A DNA stretch of 64,000 nt, taken from the NCBI RefSeq assembly GCF_044005705.1, contig NZ_JBIPKE010000015.1, positions 248,001 through 312,000 of the forward strand, read 5' to 3'. Each line of letters starts with the position of its first letter. Position 1 is the stretch's first letter. Below the pieces are notes generated by a model. It worked only from the letters and a program-made list of their open reading frames with translations, had not been told where the DNA came from and made no database searches. Position numbers and translations under genes: made by a program. This stretch comes from Marinoscillum luteum. GTDB lineage: Bacteria; Bacteroidota; Bacteroidia; Cytophagales; Cyclobacteriaceae. Below are positions 17,193-26,679 of this stretch, in pieces.

Positions 17193-18320
17193 ATGAAAAT
17201 CACTTACCTCTTACTCCTTTTGGTCACGGTCATCGGTGCTGAAGCTGTAGCTCAGGATCACTCCAAAAAAGTAGACCCATTGCCGATCGGGAGTCCGGCA
17301 CCAGATTTCACACTCCCTGCCACGGATGGCAACACTTATTCCCTTGCCGACTTTAAAAAGAAATACCTGGCCATAGTGTTCACCTGCAACCATTGTCCTA
17401 CCGCCCAGGCTTATGAAAAGAAGCTCATTAGTATCGTAGACAAGTACAGTAAAAAAGGCGTTGACTTTGTGGCCATTTCACCCAATGATCCGAATGCAGT
17501 GAGCCTTTCCGAGCTTGGCTACAGTGATCTTTCGGACGATCTGGAGGATATGAAGCTGAGGGTAAAAGAAATGAACTACAACTTTACCTATCTCTACGAC
17601 GGAGCTTCACAACAGACTTCCCTCAAGTATGGTCCGGCCGCCACACCACACGTGTTTGTGTTCGATCAGGACAGAAAGTTGGTCTACTCAGGACGAATAG
17701 ATGATACGGAAAACCCATACATCTCTCCAAGAACCACAGATCTGATCAATACACTTGATGAGTTATTGGCAGGCAAACAACCTTCTACTCCTACTACCAA
17801 GACTTTCGGGTGCTCCATCAAATGGGCCTGGAAAAACGATTGGCTGGCCAAAGAACGTGAGGGCTGGTCAAAAGAAGAAGTGACGATCCAACCCATTGCT
17901 GTGGATGAGGTGGCCGATCTGGTAAAAAATACCTCTGACAAGCTCCGTTTGATTAATATATGGGCCACCTGGTGTGGACCTTGTGTGCAGGAGTTTCCGG
18001 ATTTCGTAGACATCAACAGGATGTATCGCGGCAGAGACTTTGAGTTCGTGTCCATCAGTGGTGATAAATTGTCCAAAAAGGACAAAGCCCTTGAGTTTCT
18101 GACCAAAAAGGAAGCTTCAAATACCAACTACATCTACTCCGGTGACAATATGTATGACCTCATTGAAGCCGTGGACCCCAACTGGCAAGGGGCATTGCCC
18201 TACACCCTACTGGTGGCTCCGGGCGGTAAGATCATCTATCAGGTAGACGGCACTATTGACCCTTATGAACTTAAGAAAGCCATTGTAGGCTATTTGGGAA
18301 GGTTCTACGCTGATAATTAA
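17193..18320 (+). CDS. Double-domain peroxiredoxin-like/TlpA-like thiol oxidoreductase
   Basis: A 375-residue exported protein (signal peptide 'LLLLVTVIGAEAVAQ'). Residues about 28-200 form a peroxiredoxin-like domain of the AhpC/TSA group: 'GSPAPDFTLPATDG' and 'IVFTCNHCPTAQAYEKKL', with a CxxC. Residues about 235-375 form a second thioredoxin fold with 'NIWATWCGPCVQEFP', the classic WCGPC of TlpA/ResA reductases. One protein thus joins two thiol-active modules in the periplasm, perhaps passing electrons from one to the other. It follows the SMP-30 lipoprotein and ends at a strong terminator. Confidence 0.9.
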   Translation: MKITYLLLLLVTVIGAEAVAQDHSKKVDPLPIGSPAPDFTLPATDGNTYSLADFKKKYLAIVFTCNHCPTAQAYEKKLISIVDKYSKKGVDFVAISPNDPNAVSLSELGYSDLSDDLEDMKLRVKEMNYNFTYLYDGASQQTSLKYGPAATPHVFVFDQDRKLVYSGRIDDTENPYISPRTTDLINTLDELLAGKQPSTPTTKTFGCSIKWAWKNDWLAKEREGWSKEEVTIQPIAVDEVADLVKNTSDKLRLINIWATWCGPCVQEFPDFVDINRMYRGRDFEFVSISGDKLSKKDKALEFLTKKEASNTNYIYSGDNMYDLIEAVDPNWQGALPYTLLVAPGGKIIYQVDGTIDPYELKKAIVGYLGRFYADN

Positions 18321-18341
18321 ACGCTTCTAAAGACACCAGGC

Positions 18342-18376
18342 AGTGCGCGTTTGAGCACCAGACGCGCACTTTTTTA
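18342..18376 (+). terminator. Rho-independent terminator
   Basis: Perfect 9-bp G+C-rich stem (18342-18350 with 18362-18370), 11-base loop, followed by TTTTTT. Ends the SMP-30/thioredoxin operon. Confidence 0.9.
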
Positions 18377-18412
18377 TCCTCCCATCCAGTAACTCCTCTC
18401 TGGGATAATCTT

Positions 18413-18420
18413 TACATTTG
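18413..18420 (+). promoter_or_regulatory. Candidate -7 element (TACATTTG)
   Basis: Matches TAnnTTTG and lies 16 bases before the TTG start of the 174-aa gene, just after the preceding terminator; it would drive that gene and the TonB receptor. Confidence 0.55.
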
Positions 18421-18436
18421 GCAAAAAGTCTCTTCC

Positions 18437-18961
18437 TTGGGAAAAATACCAGCCATACTTTTACTCTGTGTCCTGAGCATACCGTTTATGGGTACTTACA
18501 CCTGGCTCCGTGTGGAGAAATATCAGTTAAAGAGACAAATCAAAAGACAGCTCATAGCCCAAACCGATAAAAATGACCTGATCCTCCTAAAAATCGCCCA
18601 TAAAGACAGTTCGTTGCTCTCCTGGGAACACTCCAAAGAATTTGAATACAAGGGCGAAATGTATGACGTGGTAGAAAGGTACCAAAATGAGGATACCACC
18701 TACTACCGGTGCTGGTGGGATCATGAAGAGACCCGACTCAACCGACAACTACAAGTGCTGGTGAACAAGGCATTCGGAAAAGATCCATACCATGAAGCCA
18801 ACAGAGAACGGGTCGAAACCTTCACCAGTGGGCTCATATGTGTCCCCATCCCTGTTTTTAAATTCATCACCTTCGTTTCCGCCTTTCAAAGACAGGCTCT
18901 TGAGATGACCCCTATCTACCGTCAGCAGAAACCACCCCTTCCTCCTCCTCAACAATCCTGA
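18437..18961 (+). CDS. Conserved membrane-anchored protein upstream of TonB receptor
   Basis: A 174-residue protein of unknown function. The TTG start gives an N-terminal hydrophobic segment (PAILLLCVLSIPFMGTYTWL); the alternative ATG at 18488 would remove it, so I prefer TTG. A basic stretch and a soluble domain follow, with 'HSKEFEYKGEMYDVVERYQ' and 'YYRCWWDHEETRLNRQL', including several His, a Cys and two Trp that could bind metal or haem. The C-terminus is proline-rich (PPLPPPQQS). It lies 86 bases before a haem-receptor-like TonB receptor, so it may help with the same uptake; that is inference. Confidence 0.75.
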   Translation: MGKIPAILLLCVLSIPFMGTYTWLRVEKYQLKRQIKRQLIAQTDKNDLILLKIAHKDSSLLSWEHSKEFEYKGEMYDVVERYQNEDTTYYRCWWDHEETRLNRQLQVLVNKAFGKDPYHEANRERVETFTSGLICVPIPVFKFITFVSAFQRQALEMTPIYRQQKPPLPPPQQS

Positions 18962-19047
18962 TCTTCTCGGTAAGCGTTCATGCAGGCAGCATGAGCCAGC
19001 ACTCCCGTGTGGAGTGAAATCATTTTTTCAATCACAAAAAAAATCGA

Positions 19048-21459
19048 ATGAAAAGATCAATCATGCTATGGTCACTGCTGACCATGGCTTGTCTGGGATA
19101 TACCCAGGTAGTGACTGTGCAAGACCTGGAAACCGGCCATCCCCTGGAACTGGTGACCGTGGTGAGCAACCAGCACAATGCCTTGCTTACCACCAACTCG
19201 CAAGGTCAGGTAAAAATCAATCCATTTATTAAAGCTTCCAGAATTGACTTCAGAATGATGGGATATAAGACCATCAGCATGAGCTTTGATGAGCTCGAAC
19301 TGGCTGGTTTTCTGGTGGAAATGAGCTCCTCACAAGTCTCACTCGATCAGGTGGTGGTCTCTGCCACCCGCTGGAGCCAGACGGGTCAGGAGGTGCCATC
19401 CAAAATCATCACCATCACCCCGAAGGACATTGCTTTGCAAAACCCACAAACTGCAGCGGATTTATTGGGGGGATCCGGAGAAGTGTTTATTCAGAAAAGT
19501 CAGCAGGGAGGCGGCAGCCCAATGATTCGTGGGTTTTCTACCAACAGACTTCTGTACACGGTAGATGGTATCAGAATGAATACCGCCATCTTCAGGAGTG
19601 GAAATCTCCAAAACGTAATCTCTCTCGATCCCTTTGCTACAGAGAGTGCTGAGGTGCTTTTCGGTCCCGGATCCATCATTTACGGCAGTGATGCCATCGG
19701 CGGAGTGATGGCCTTTCAAACCCTTACTCCCCAGTTTTCACTGGACGAAAAGCCACTGATCACCGGAAAGGCAGTGACAAGGTATGCCTCGGCCAACAAT
19801 GAAAAGACAGGTCACTTCGATGTATCCATCGGTTGGGAAAAATGGGCCACCGTGACCAGTGTTTCCAGCTACAACTTCGGCGACCTGCGAATGGGCAGCT
19901 ATGGGCCAGAAGAATACCTGAGGCCTATTTATGTGCAACGCCAGGACAGTCGGGACGTGGTAGTCACCAACCCCGACCCCAAGGTTCAGACTCCTTCGGG
20001 TTACACGCAGATCAACATGATGCAGAAGGTCAGGTTTAAACCCAATGTCCGGTGGGATTTCCAATATGGGTTTCACTACTCTGCTACCTCAGATTATGCC
20101 CGTTACGATCGGCACATTCGGTATAAAAATGGGTTACCTCGAAGTGCCGAATGGAACTATGGACCGCAAATCTGGATGATGAATAATTTTACTGCGACCA
20201 ACAGCCGTGTAAATCCTCTATATGATCAGATGACATTAAGAGCAGCTCAGCAGCATTTTGAGGAGAGTCGCATCGACAGGGATTTTAACGGAGACACCCG
20301 GGCTTCCCGGTTTGAGAAAGTCAACGCATTTTCCGTCAACCTGGATTTCGTAAAGGCTCCTGGCCCTAAAGCAAACATCTATTACGGACTGGAGCTGATC
20401 ACCAACGACGTGGATTCGCGTGGAACGGATGAAGACATTACTACTGGTGAATCTGTGACTGGCCCTGCCAGATACCCAGAGTCTACCTGGTCGTCATACG
20501 CTGCGTATCTTACCTACCAGTACAATCTTTCAGGACAGTGGATGCTTCAGGCCGGAGGCCGATACAATCTATATGCCCTGGAAGCTGATTTTAGCAACAA
20601 CCTCCCCTTTTATCCATTTCCTGAATCCGAGGCTTCACTCGCTGATGGAGCCTTTACAGGAAGCCTTGGCATGTTGTACCATCCAGGACAAACCTGGTCG
20701 GTGAGTGCCAATGCCTCCACCGGATTCAGATCACCCAATGTAGATGACTTGGGGAAAGTCTTCGACTCTGAGCCGGGTGCTGTGGTCATTCCCAATACGG
20801 GTCTTTCCGCTGAGTATGCCTACAATGCCGAGCTGGGGATTGCGAAAGTGTTTAACGAAACGGTAAAACTGGACCTGACCGGGTACTATACCATTTTGGA
20901 AAACGCCATGGTAAGACGGAATTTCACACTGAATGGTGAAGATAGCATCATGTATGATGGAGAACTAAGTCAGGTACAGGCTATCCAGAATGCCGCAGTT
21001 GCCAATGTGCATGGCATTCAGGCAGGCCTGGAGATCCAGTTGCCGGCAGGTTTTGGTTTTTCTACCCAATACAATTATCAAAAGGGCGAAGAAGAACTTG
21101 ATGACGGCAGCAAAAGCCCCTCCCGGCATGCAGCGCCCTGGTTTGGAGTGACGAAACTCACTTATGCCTCCGGAGGTTTGAATATTCAACTCTATGCGGT
21201 GTACAATGGAGAAAAGCGCTTTGCCGATCTTCCGGAAGAAGAAAAAGCCAAGGATTACCTCTATGCCATGGATAAAAACGGAGATCCTTATTCGCCTGCA
21301 TGGTATACACTCAACCTGAAGGCCATGTATCAGATCAATGATGCATTCACCGTGACCGGGGGAATGGAAAACCTGACTGACCAGCGATACAGACCCTACA
21401 GTTCGGGACTGGTAGCTCCGGGCCGGAACTTCATTTTGGCACTGAAAGCCAAATTTTGA
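19048..21459 (+). CDS. TonB-dependent receptor, haem/haemoglobin-receptor-like
   Basis: An 803-residue outer-membrane receptor: signal peptide, a carboxypeptidase-regulatory-like domain (about 20-95), a plug domain with 'GGGSPMIRGFSTNRLLYTVD' and 'EVLFGPGSIIYGSDAIGGVM', and a 22-strand-type barrel ending in 'VAPGRNFILALKAKF', with terminal Phe. The plug wording and 'ASTGFRSPNVDDLGKVFD' resemble haem receptors, where an extracellular FRAP...NPDL motif occurs; here it reads FRSP...NTGL, so the haem assignment is only suggestive. No TonB or haem-processing genes are nearby. A bidirectional terminator follows. Confidence 0.9.
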   Translation: MKRSIMLWSLLTMACLGYTQVVTVQDLETGHPLELVTVVSNQHNALLTTNSQGQVKINPFIKASRIDFRMMGYKTISMSFDELELAGFLVEMSSSQVSLDQVVVSATRWSQTGQEVPSKIITITPKDIALQNPQTAADLLGGSGEVFIQKSQQGGGSPMIRGFSTNRLLYTVDGIRMNTAIFRSGNLQNVISLDPFATESAEVLFGPGSIIYGSDAIGGVMAFQTLTPQFSLDEKPLITGKAVTRYASANNEKTGHFDVSIGWEKWATVTSVSSYNFGDLRMGSYGPEEYLRPIYVQRQDSRDVVVTNPDPKVQTPSGYTQINMMQKVRFKPNVRWDFQYGFHYSATSDYARYDRHIRYKNGLPRSAEWNYGPQIWMMNNFTATNSRVNPLYDQMTLRAAQQHFEESRIDRDFNGDTRASRFEKVNAFSVNLDFVKAPGPKANIYYGLELITNDVDSRGTDEDITTGESVTGPARYPESTWSSYAAYLTYQYNLSGQWMLQAGGRYNLYALEADFSNNLPFYPFPESEASLADGAFTGSLGMLYHPGQTWSVSANASTGFRSPNVDDLGKVFDSEPGAVVIPNTGLSAEYAYNAELGIAKVFNETVKLDLTGYYTILENAMVRRNFTLNGEDSIMYDGELSQVQAIQNAAVANVHGIQAGLEIQLPAGFGFSTQYNYQKGEEELDDGSKSPSRHAAPWFGVTKLTYASGGLNIQLYAVYNGEKRFADLPEEEKAKDYLYAMDKNGDPYSPAWYTLNLKAMYQINDAFTVTGGMENLTDQRYRPYSSGLVAPGRNFILALKAKF

Positions 21460-21464
21460 TGGTC

Positions 21465-21501
21465 AACCCCGCGCCTTTGGCTCTGCCAAAGGCGCGGGGT
21501 T
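21465..21501. terminator. Bidirectional hairpin terminator
   Basis: Perfect 16-bp stem (21465-21480 with 21486-21501) and 5-base loop, between the convergent TonB receptor and LytTR regulator genes; it abuts the stop codon of the latter. Confidence 0.9.
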
Positions 21502-22242
21502 TTATCGATCCAGCCATGCCTTAAACTCAGACACGCGCTCTCTGGCCACAATCACCTGCTCTTCCTCAAATCCCTCAATCACAATCTCCAAACGTGAGTT
21601 GGTGAAAGCAATGATGTCTTTGATACAACTCAGATTGACTATAAATTTTCGGCTGATCCGAAAGAACTGGTCTGCGGCTAAAAGATCCTCCACCTTATCC
21701 AGCGTATAGTCCACCAAAAATTTGCGTCCTTCTTTGGTAAACAGATAGGTAGCCTTATCCTGACTATAGATCAATTGAATATCCACGGTCTCCACTGTTT
21801 TCAAATGCTCTCCCACTTTTACCACAAACCGCTCCTTGCCTTTCGGTTGCAACGATTTCAAAAGGCCATCAACTTGTTCATTTCCTTTGTTGGCATGCCT
21901 TTCGAATTTTTGTATGGCCTTCTCTAACTCCTCCGGATCGATGGGCTTGAGCAGGTAATCCACGCTGTTTGCTTTGAAAGCCTTCAGCGCATACTCATCA
22001 TAGGCCGTTGTGAAGATAATGGGCACATCCAGTTTGATCTGATCGAAGATGTCGAATGAATTGCCATCCGCAAGCTGGATATCCATGAAAACCAGATCTA
22101 CCCTGAGCGCTGGCAATGATATCACCGCTGACTCAACCGAGTCCATAGTCAGCACACACTGATAATCAGGTCTGGAGGCCAGTACCAACTTTTTCAATCG
22201 CTCCGCTGCCAGTTTCTCGTCTTCTAAAATGATGTATTTCAT
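21502..22242 (-). CDS. LytTR-family response regulator
   Basis: A 246-residue response regulator. The receiver domain (1-120) has 'LVFMDIQLADG', the phospho-acceptor Asp, and 'FTTAYDEYALKAF...DYLLKPI' with the conserved Thr and Lys. The C-terminal LytTR DNA-binding domain (about 145-246) shows 'IQLIYSQDKATYLFTKEGRK', 'FFRISRKFIVNLSCI' and 'VIVARERVSEFKAWL'. It pairs with the LytS-type kinase 35 bases upstream and lies at the end of a TonB-receptor operon. Confidence 0.95.
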   Translation of the reverse strand: MKYIILEDEKLAAERLKKLVLASRPDYQCVLTMDSVESAVISLPALRVDLVFMDIQLADGNSFDIFDQIKLDVPIIFTTAYDEYALKAFKANSVDYLLKPIDPEELEKAIQKFERHANKGNEQVDGLLKSLQPKGKERFVVKVGEHLKTVETVDIQLIYSQDKATYLFTKEGRKFLVDYTLDKVEDLLAADQFFRISRKFIVNLSCIKDIIAFTNSRLEIVIEGFEEEQVIVARERVSEFKAWLDR

Positions 22243-22277
22243 GTGTTCAATGTTGTAAAAACAACCATTTGCTCATT

Positions 22278-23285
22278 TCACCCTTTCATTTTCAATAAAG
22301 GGAGGGTCACTTCAAAGGTCTTTTGATCATTGCTAATCACCACCTCCTGATCAGATAGGTATTGGTAGCGCGCTTTCAGATTGCTCAGCCCGATCCCCGT
22401 GGAGTCCTTAGTCAGCTTCTCCTGCACATTGTTTCTGACCATCACTGTATCATCCGATATGACAATATCTACGCGTAAAGGCTTCGCTGACGAAACCACA
22501 TTGTGTTTGATCGCATTTTCCACAAGCATCTGCAAAGCCAGCGGGGGCACCATCCCCTCTCCATTTTTCTCAATGCTTAGATCAAAATTATCCCCAAATC
22601 TGATCTTCTGAAGGAAGCCATAGCTAGTCAGGAAGGCGAGTTCCACATCCAAAGGCACCATCTCCTGGTCCTTATGCTCTAAGACATACCGATAGACATC
22701 TGACATCTTGCGAATAAACTCAACTGCCTTTCCCTGATCCTCATACACAAGTTCACTGAGTACATTGAGTGAGTTAAAAAGAAAATGTGGGTTCACCTGA
22801 TTGCGCAAAGACTCATACTGAGACTTCAAACTCTCATTTTTTAATTTTTCCACCTTAAACAATGCTTCTTTCCAGTTGATGTAAAATGCACGTCCGTGAA
22901 AAAACATGCTAATAATCAAAGTGATGAGGATGGCGATGATAAAGTCCTGAAACCTGATATTTCTGATCAAATCGAGGAGCTCTGAATTGCTATTCCACCA
23001 CTTGAATAACACAATCACTGCCCCAAAAGTGAAAATGGTGTAGGCCATCATGCACACCATCCCCACCGTGATCCTGGTGATTGGCTTTTCTACCCAGGAG
23101 ATTTTTGTGTTCAGATAATCAACAATATATCCGTTGCCTTTACTCAGGGAAACCCAGATGGTGACAGAAACGGCCACATTCAATACCGTGAAACTTGATG
23201 TGAGAAAATTAAAGAGCGCGCCCACCAGCGCGATGATGAAGATCTCCTTTAATTCGCGGATAAGTGTTTTTCGGGTTATTCTCAT
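22278..23285 (-). CDS. LytS/YehU-type sensor histidine kinase
   Basis: A 335-residue kinase with about four membrane helices (about 15-125), then a His-kinase domain of the PF06580 type with 'LRNQVNPHFLFNSLNVLSE', the conserved NPHFLFN motif around the phosphorylated His, and 'ALQMLVENAIKHN' as N box. No extracellular sensor domain is visible, so the membrane region itself, or a partner, must sense the signal. Its start overlaps the stop of the upstream TPR-like gene by 4 bases. Confidence 0.93.
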   Translation of the reverse strand: MRITRKTLIRELKEIFIIALVGALFNFLTSSFTVLNVAVSVTIWVSLSKGNGYIVDYLNTKISWVEKPITRITVGMVCMMAYTIFTFGAVIVLFKWWNSNSELLDLIRNIRFQDFIIAILITLIISMFFHGRAFYINWKEALFKVEKLKNESLKSQYESLRNQVNPHFLFNSLNVLSELVYEDQGKAVEFIRKMSDVYRYVLEHKDQEMVPLDVELAFLTSYGFLQKIRFGDNFDLSIEKNGEGMVPPLALQMLVENAIKHNVVSSAKPLRVDIVISDDTVMVRNNVQEKLTKDSTGIGLSNLKARYQYLSDQEVVISNDQKTFEVTLPLLKMKG

Positions 23286-23911
23286 TGGTTGCAGTGAGCC
23301 AAACTGGCCTCAGCCATCCCCTTACCCCAGGTGGGTAGCGTGGTGAGTTCATCTGGTGTTTGCTCAAATATATCGTAAGCCCTTTGAATATACCCACATG
23401 CCTTTTCAAATCCACTACCAAAAAACTGGGCAGTTCCAAATTCCATTTGCCCCATGAGCAAAACAGCACGTGGATTCTCAGGGTCCAAAGCAATGGCCTC
23501 ACCAAACAGTGCATAAATGGTAGGCGAAAGAGTTTGCCCCCTGGTGGCAGGGTCCACGGTCAAACGCATCATTTGCACAAAACCCTCCAGCGCCACCAGC
23601 TCAGAGTTCTTTTCAATCTTCTTTGCGTTTTGTACTAAAGCGAGCGCATCATTCAGCACTTTTTCCTTAGTGCCAGGGTTGGTCTCTCTTGTTCCCCAGA
23701 GCGTGAGACTAAGTGAATGATAATAAAGCGGCAACCATTCCTTACTTTCCTTTTGAGCAATACGCTCAAAATAATTGGCACAGCCCATATAGGCTTCCTG
23801 ATCATCCGCCGCTTTGAGGAGGTCTTTTCCTTTAAGGACGGCTGCTTCATACTTAGACTGTGCGGCAGCACTTCCGGCTACCAACATGAGGATCATTAAT
23901 ACAGTTTTCAT
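23282..23911 (-). CDS. Exported TPR-like hypothetical protein
   Basis: A 209-residue protein with a signal peptide (LMILMLVAGSAAAQ). The mature part is helical with TPR-like spacing; 'LDPENPRAVLLMGQMEFG' and 'FGSGFEKACGYIQRAYDIF' recall the small exported tetratricopeptide proteins that accompany TonB receptors in Bacteroidota. It is between DUF2141 (1-base gap) and the LytS kinase (4-base overlap), so all are made together. Function is not known; a periplasmic partner of the receptor or kinase is possible. Confidence 0.85.
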   Translation of the reverse strand: MKTVLMILMLVAGSAAAQSKYEAAVLKGKDLLKAADDQEAYMGCANYFERIAQKESKEWLPLYYHSLSLTLWGTRETNPGTKEKVLNDALALVQNAKKIEKNSELVALEGFVQMMRLTVDPATRGQTLSPTIYALFGEAIALDPENPRAVLLMGQMEFGTAQFFGSGFEKACGYIQRAYDIFEQTPDELTTLPTWGKGMAEASLAHCNQ

Positions 23912-23912
23912 C

Positions 23913-24332
23913 TTAGTTTAAGTTAATGGTGTGAGTGTTATTGTTAGTAGAAACTTCTATTCTGGCATCGCTGTAAGAGGCAGGACCAAAGCGACTGGGT
24001 GCATTATTCGAAAAGGCATAGTCTTCCGTTGGGATCCCCATGAAATTGGCATCTAGCTGGCCATTCCCGTTTTCATCGTGGTATATGGAAATGGCATATT
24101 CTCCACTGGGAAGCCCTTCAAAGGTTACACTTACTACCTCCAGGTTATCTATTTCAGCTCCCATTTCTCTACAGGCCTCTTTGAGATACTTGCCCTCACT
24201 GTTAAACAGCGCGACTCTAAGCTTGCCTTCCTGATGGGCAAATTGTTTGACATATACGGTAAAATTCACAGGGCTCTGTCCCACTGAAGGATACATATAG
24301 CTCAGAGCCAATAATAGAAGGATAGTTTTCAT
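23913..24332 (-). CDS. DUF2141-family exported protein
   Basis: A 139-residue protein. The ATG at 24332 follows the receptor stop by 4 bases and begins the signal peptide 'MKTILLLLALSYMYPSVGQ'. The mature domain is a beta-sandwich of the DUF2141 family: 'EGKLRVALFNSEGKYLK', 'FEGLPSGEYAISIYHDENGN' and 'QLDANFMGIPTEDYAFSNN' are its characteristic strings. DUF2141 proteins often sit beside TonB receptors; biochemical role unknown. Confidence 0.92.
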   Translation of the reverse strand: MKTILLLLALSYMYPSVGQSPVNFTVYVKQFAHQEGKLRVALFNSEGKYLKEACREMGAEIDNLEVVSVTFEGLPSGEYAISIYHDENGNGQLDANFMGIPTEDYAFSNNAPSRFGPASYSDARIEVSTNNNTHTINLN

Positions 24333-24336
24333 GATA

Positions 24337-26484
24337 TTATAAGTTTTCAAGTTGATTGTTAAATGCACCGATAGTAATGAAGCAGCCTATGAAGATGAAT
24401 CGCTTAGCCGGAAGGCGTATCGCTTCTGAGGCATACGTCCCATTTTCTCCAGGCTGAGAAGCATAGTTGAAACCAAAGACCTGATCACTCCCCAGCAAGT
24501 TGGTAGCAGATGCATACAGCACGACTCTGGGCGTGGGCAGATAAGCCACATTGAAGCTGAGATCATGATAACCATCTGTACGGCTTTCGTTGAAGCCGTC
24601 CAGGTTGGGGTTTTCATAAGGTCTGCCTGAAGTGAAGGAATAAGTGGCTCCCATTTGGCTTTTCAGCTGTGGGAAAAACCGCTTGATGACGAATGAAAAA
24701 TTATGAGCTGAGGTAAACCCAGGCGCTGTTTTCTCAGGATAATTGAGGTACTTTCTTTCACTCTTCATCCATGAATATGACACCCAATAATCAATGTTCT
24801 TAATTCCCCCTCGATCCCTCCAAAACACGTCCAGGCCATAGGCATACCCGTCTCCATCACTGCTGAACGTTGAGGGATCATATTGGCTTTGGAAGCGGAC
24901 CAGCTGATCATAGTCCTTCAGATAGGTTTCTACCCTGAACACCTTGTTTTCCTTGATCCGTTGATAGTTGAGAATGTAATGTGCAGCCTGCTGCTGATTC
25001 AGCTCATCGGTGAGTTTCAGATATTCTGATCCGGGGGCCTGATAGAAAAGGCCTGATGCCAACGACACCTGAGCATATTCATTCAGCTTATAGGCCATGG
25101 AAAGCCTCGGAGCCAGTCGCGCTTCTTTGAGAAGACTCAAATAAGTCAAACGACCGCCCACCCGCACCACGAGGTTTTGTGTGATGTATTGATCCAACTC
25201 CGCAAATGCGGCGGTATGCGTCTGATTGTAATCAAATTTCAGTGCGATGCTGTCAGCAATGGTTTCTTCAAAATGCTGATAGTAAAGCTCTACTCCAGTA
25301 TTGAGGATGCTTTTAGGTGCAAACTCATGTACATATTTGGCTTTCAGGTGCTGATTAAATGTGGGCCGTTCGATGGTAGTTTGATTATAGAGGAGATGAT
25401 CTTCATTCCATGAGGAAGAAGCCCCCAGGTATACATGATCCGTCTCTCCAACCGGCAGCTCCAGATTGGCACTTACAAAACCATTTTTGTTATTCACTCC
25501 TATCGCGTTCACTCCGCTGGGATTCAGGATCGTCTTTTGCTCTAGTGACATATTGGAAGTATTACCCATAGCCAGAGCTTTCAGCCTTCCTCCGTTGGGG
25601 AGGTTCTTTTTATAGGCCACATTGGTGTTCCAATCCACAACACCTTGCTTCCAGTCTACCCGCTGATCAATCAGGTGGTTATATGGGTTGAGGTTGATAT
25701 AGCCTACTTTGGCAAACAGCGACTGCTCCTCCCACGCTTTGGTAACACCCGCCTCCAGTCCTAAAGACATGATTGAAAGGTCTACTTTGCTCACCGGATC
25801 TACTTCCAGAGTGTTCAGGATAAGCGCAGAAGAAAGTGCCTGCCCGTATTCCGCAGAATAGCCCCCGGTGCTAAAGAAGGTCCCCTTGAAAAGGAAAGGA
25901 GAAAACCTGCTTCGGGTCGGGATATTATTAGCCGAAGCACCATAATAATTGGAAGCTTCCACTCCATCCACGTAGATTTTGGTTTCATCGGCCGTACCTC
26001 CCCGCACAAACAGCCTCCCTGACTCACCCACCGTCTGAGTACCTGGTAACGTATTCAGCGCGCCAGTGATGTCCGCTGTAGCACCGGCAGTGGTAGCAAT
26101 ATCCAGACTCTGAAGCACCACTACCTTTTTCTTATCACTAGCCTCAAAGGAACCAGCTGAAATGGTGACCGCATCTATGGTGTTGAAGGCCTCCTTCAGC
26201 TTGATCTCAAAATGATTTTCCTGATCCGGCAGAAATGGAAGCTCTACACTTTCAAAACCCATAAAGGAAACCACCAACACCTGCGCTCCTGTCTCATAAG
26301 TGTCAAAATTGAAACGCCCGTTTGCATCTGTAGTGCCACCGTCGTACGTATCCTTGAGATAGACATTCGCCCCGATCAGGGTCTCTCCTTTCTGATCAGA
26401 GACCACCCCACTGACAGTGGACTGTGCCAAAACCATGGTTTGAGAAAAAATAGCCAGGTAGATTGTGATTAGATATTGCCTCAT
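24337..26484 (-). CDS. TonB-dependent receptor with carboxypeptidase-like domain
   Basis: A 715-residue outer-membrane receptor with signal peptide, a carboxypeptidase-regulatory-like domain (about 22-105, 'VSGVVSDQKGETLIGANVYL'), a plug (about 110-230, 'FVRGGTADETKIYVDGVEA', 'GGYSAEYGQALSSALILNT') and a barrel. It lacks the usual C-terminal aromatic; the end reads 'ITIGAFNNQLENL', slightly beyond the expected last strand. Substrate is unknown. It leads a five-gene operon with DUF2141, a TPR-like protein and a LytS/LytTR pair, which links uptake to a regulatory system. Confidence 0.92.
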   Translation of the reverse strand: MRQYLITIYLAIFSQTMVLAQSTVSGVVSDQKGETLIGANVYLKDTYDGGTTDANGRFNFDTYETGAQVLVVSFMGFESVELPFLPDQENHFEIKLKEAFNTIDAVTISAGSFEASDKKKVVVLQSLDIATTAGATADITGALNTLPGTQTVGESGRLFVRGGTADETKIYVDGVEASNYYGASANNIPTRSRFSPFLFKGTFFSTGGYSAEYGQALSSALILNTLEVDPVSKVDLSIMSLGLEAGVTKAWEEQSLFAKVGYINLNPYNHLIDQRVDWKQGVVDWNTNVAYKKNLPNGGRLKALAMGNTSNMSLEQKTILNPSGVNAIGVNNKNGFVSANLELPVGETDHVYLGASSSWNEDHLLYNQTTIERPTFNQHLKAKYVHEFAPKSILNTGVELYYQHFEETIADSIALKFDYNQTHTAAFAELDQYITQNLVVRVGGRLTYLSLLKEARLAPRLSMAYKLNEYAQVSLASGLFYQAPGSEYLKLTDELNQQQAAHYILNYQRIKENKVFRVETYLKDYDQLVRFQSQYDPSTFSSDGDGYAYGLDVFWRDRGGIKNIDYWVSYSWMKSERKYLNYPEKTAPGFTSAHNFSFVIKRFFPQLKSQMGATYSFTSGRPYENPNLDGFNESRTDGYHDLSFNVAYLPTPRVVLYASATNLLGSDQVFGFNYASQPGENGTYASEAIRLPAKRFIFIGCFITIGAFNNQLENL

Positions 26485-26679
26485 CGCTTTCGTTTTTGAT
26501 ATCCCGAAAGTGAGGGCTTTGAGTGGATTCAGAAATTAAATGTTTCCGAACTGTAGAAAAGAATGGATGAATTGTAGGAAGCTCGGGTTAAATTCATTTG
26601 ATTGTTTTAGAGATCTCCATTCTCAAAAAAAGGGCCATGGCAAGACAGCTCAGTTCTTAAATATTCTTTTGAAATTTAT

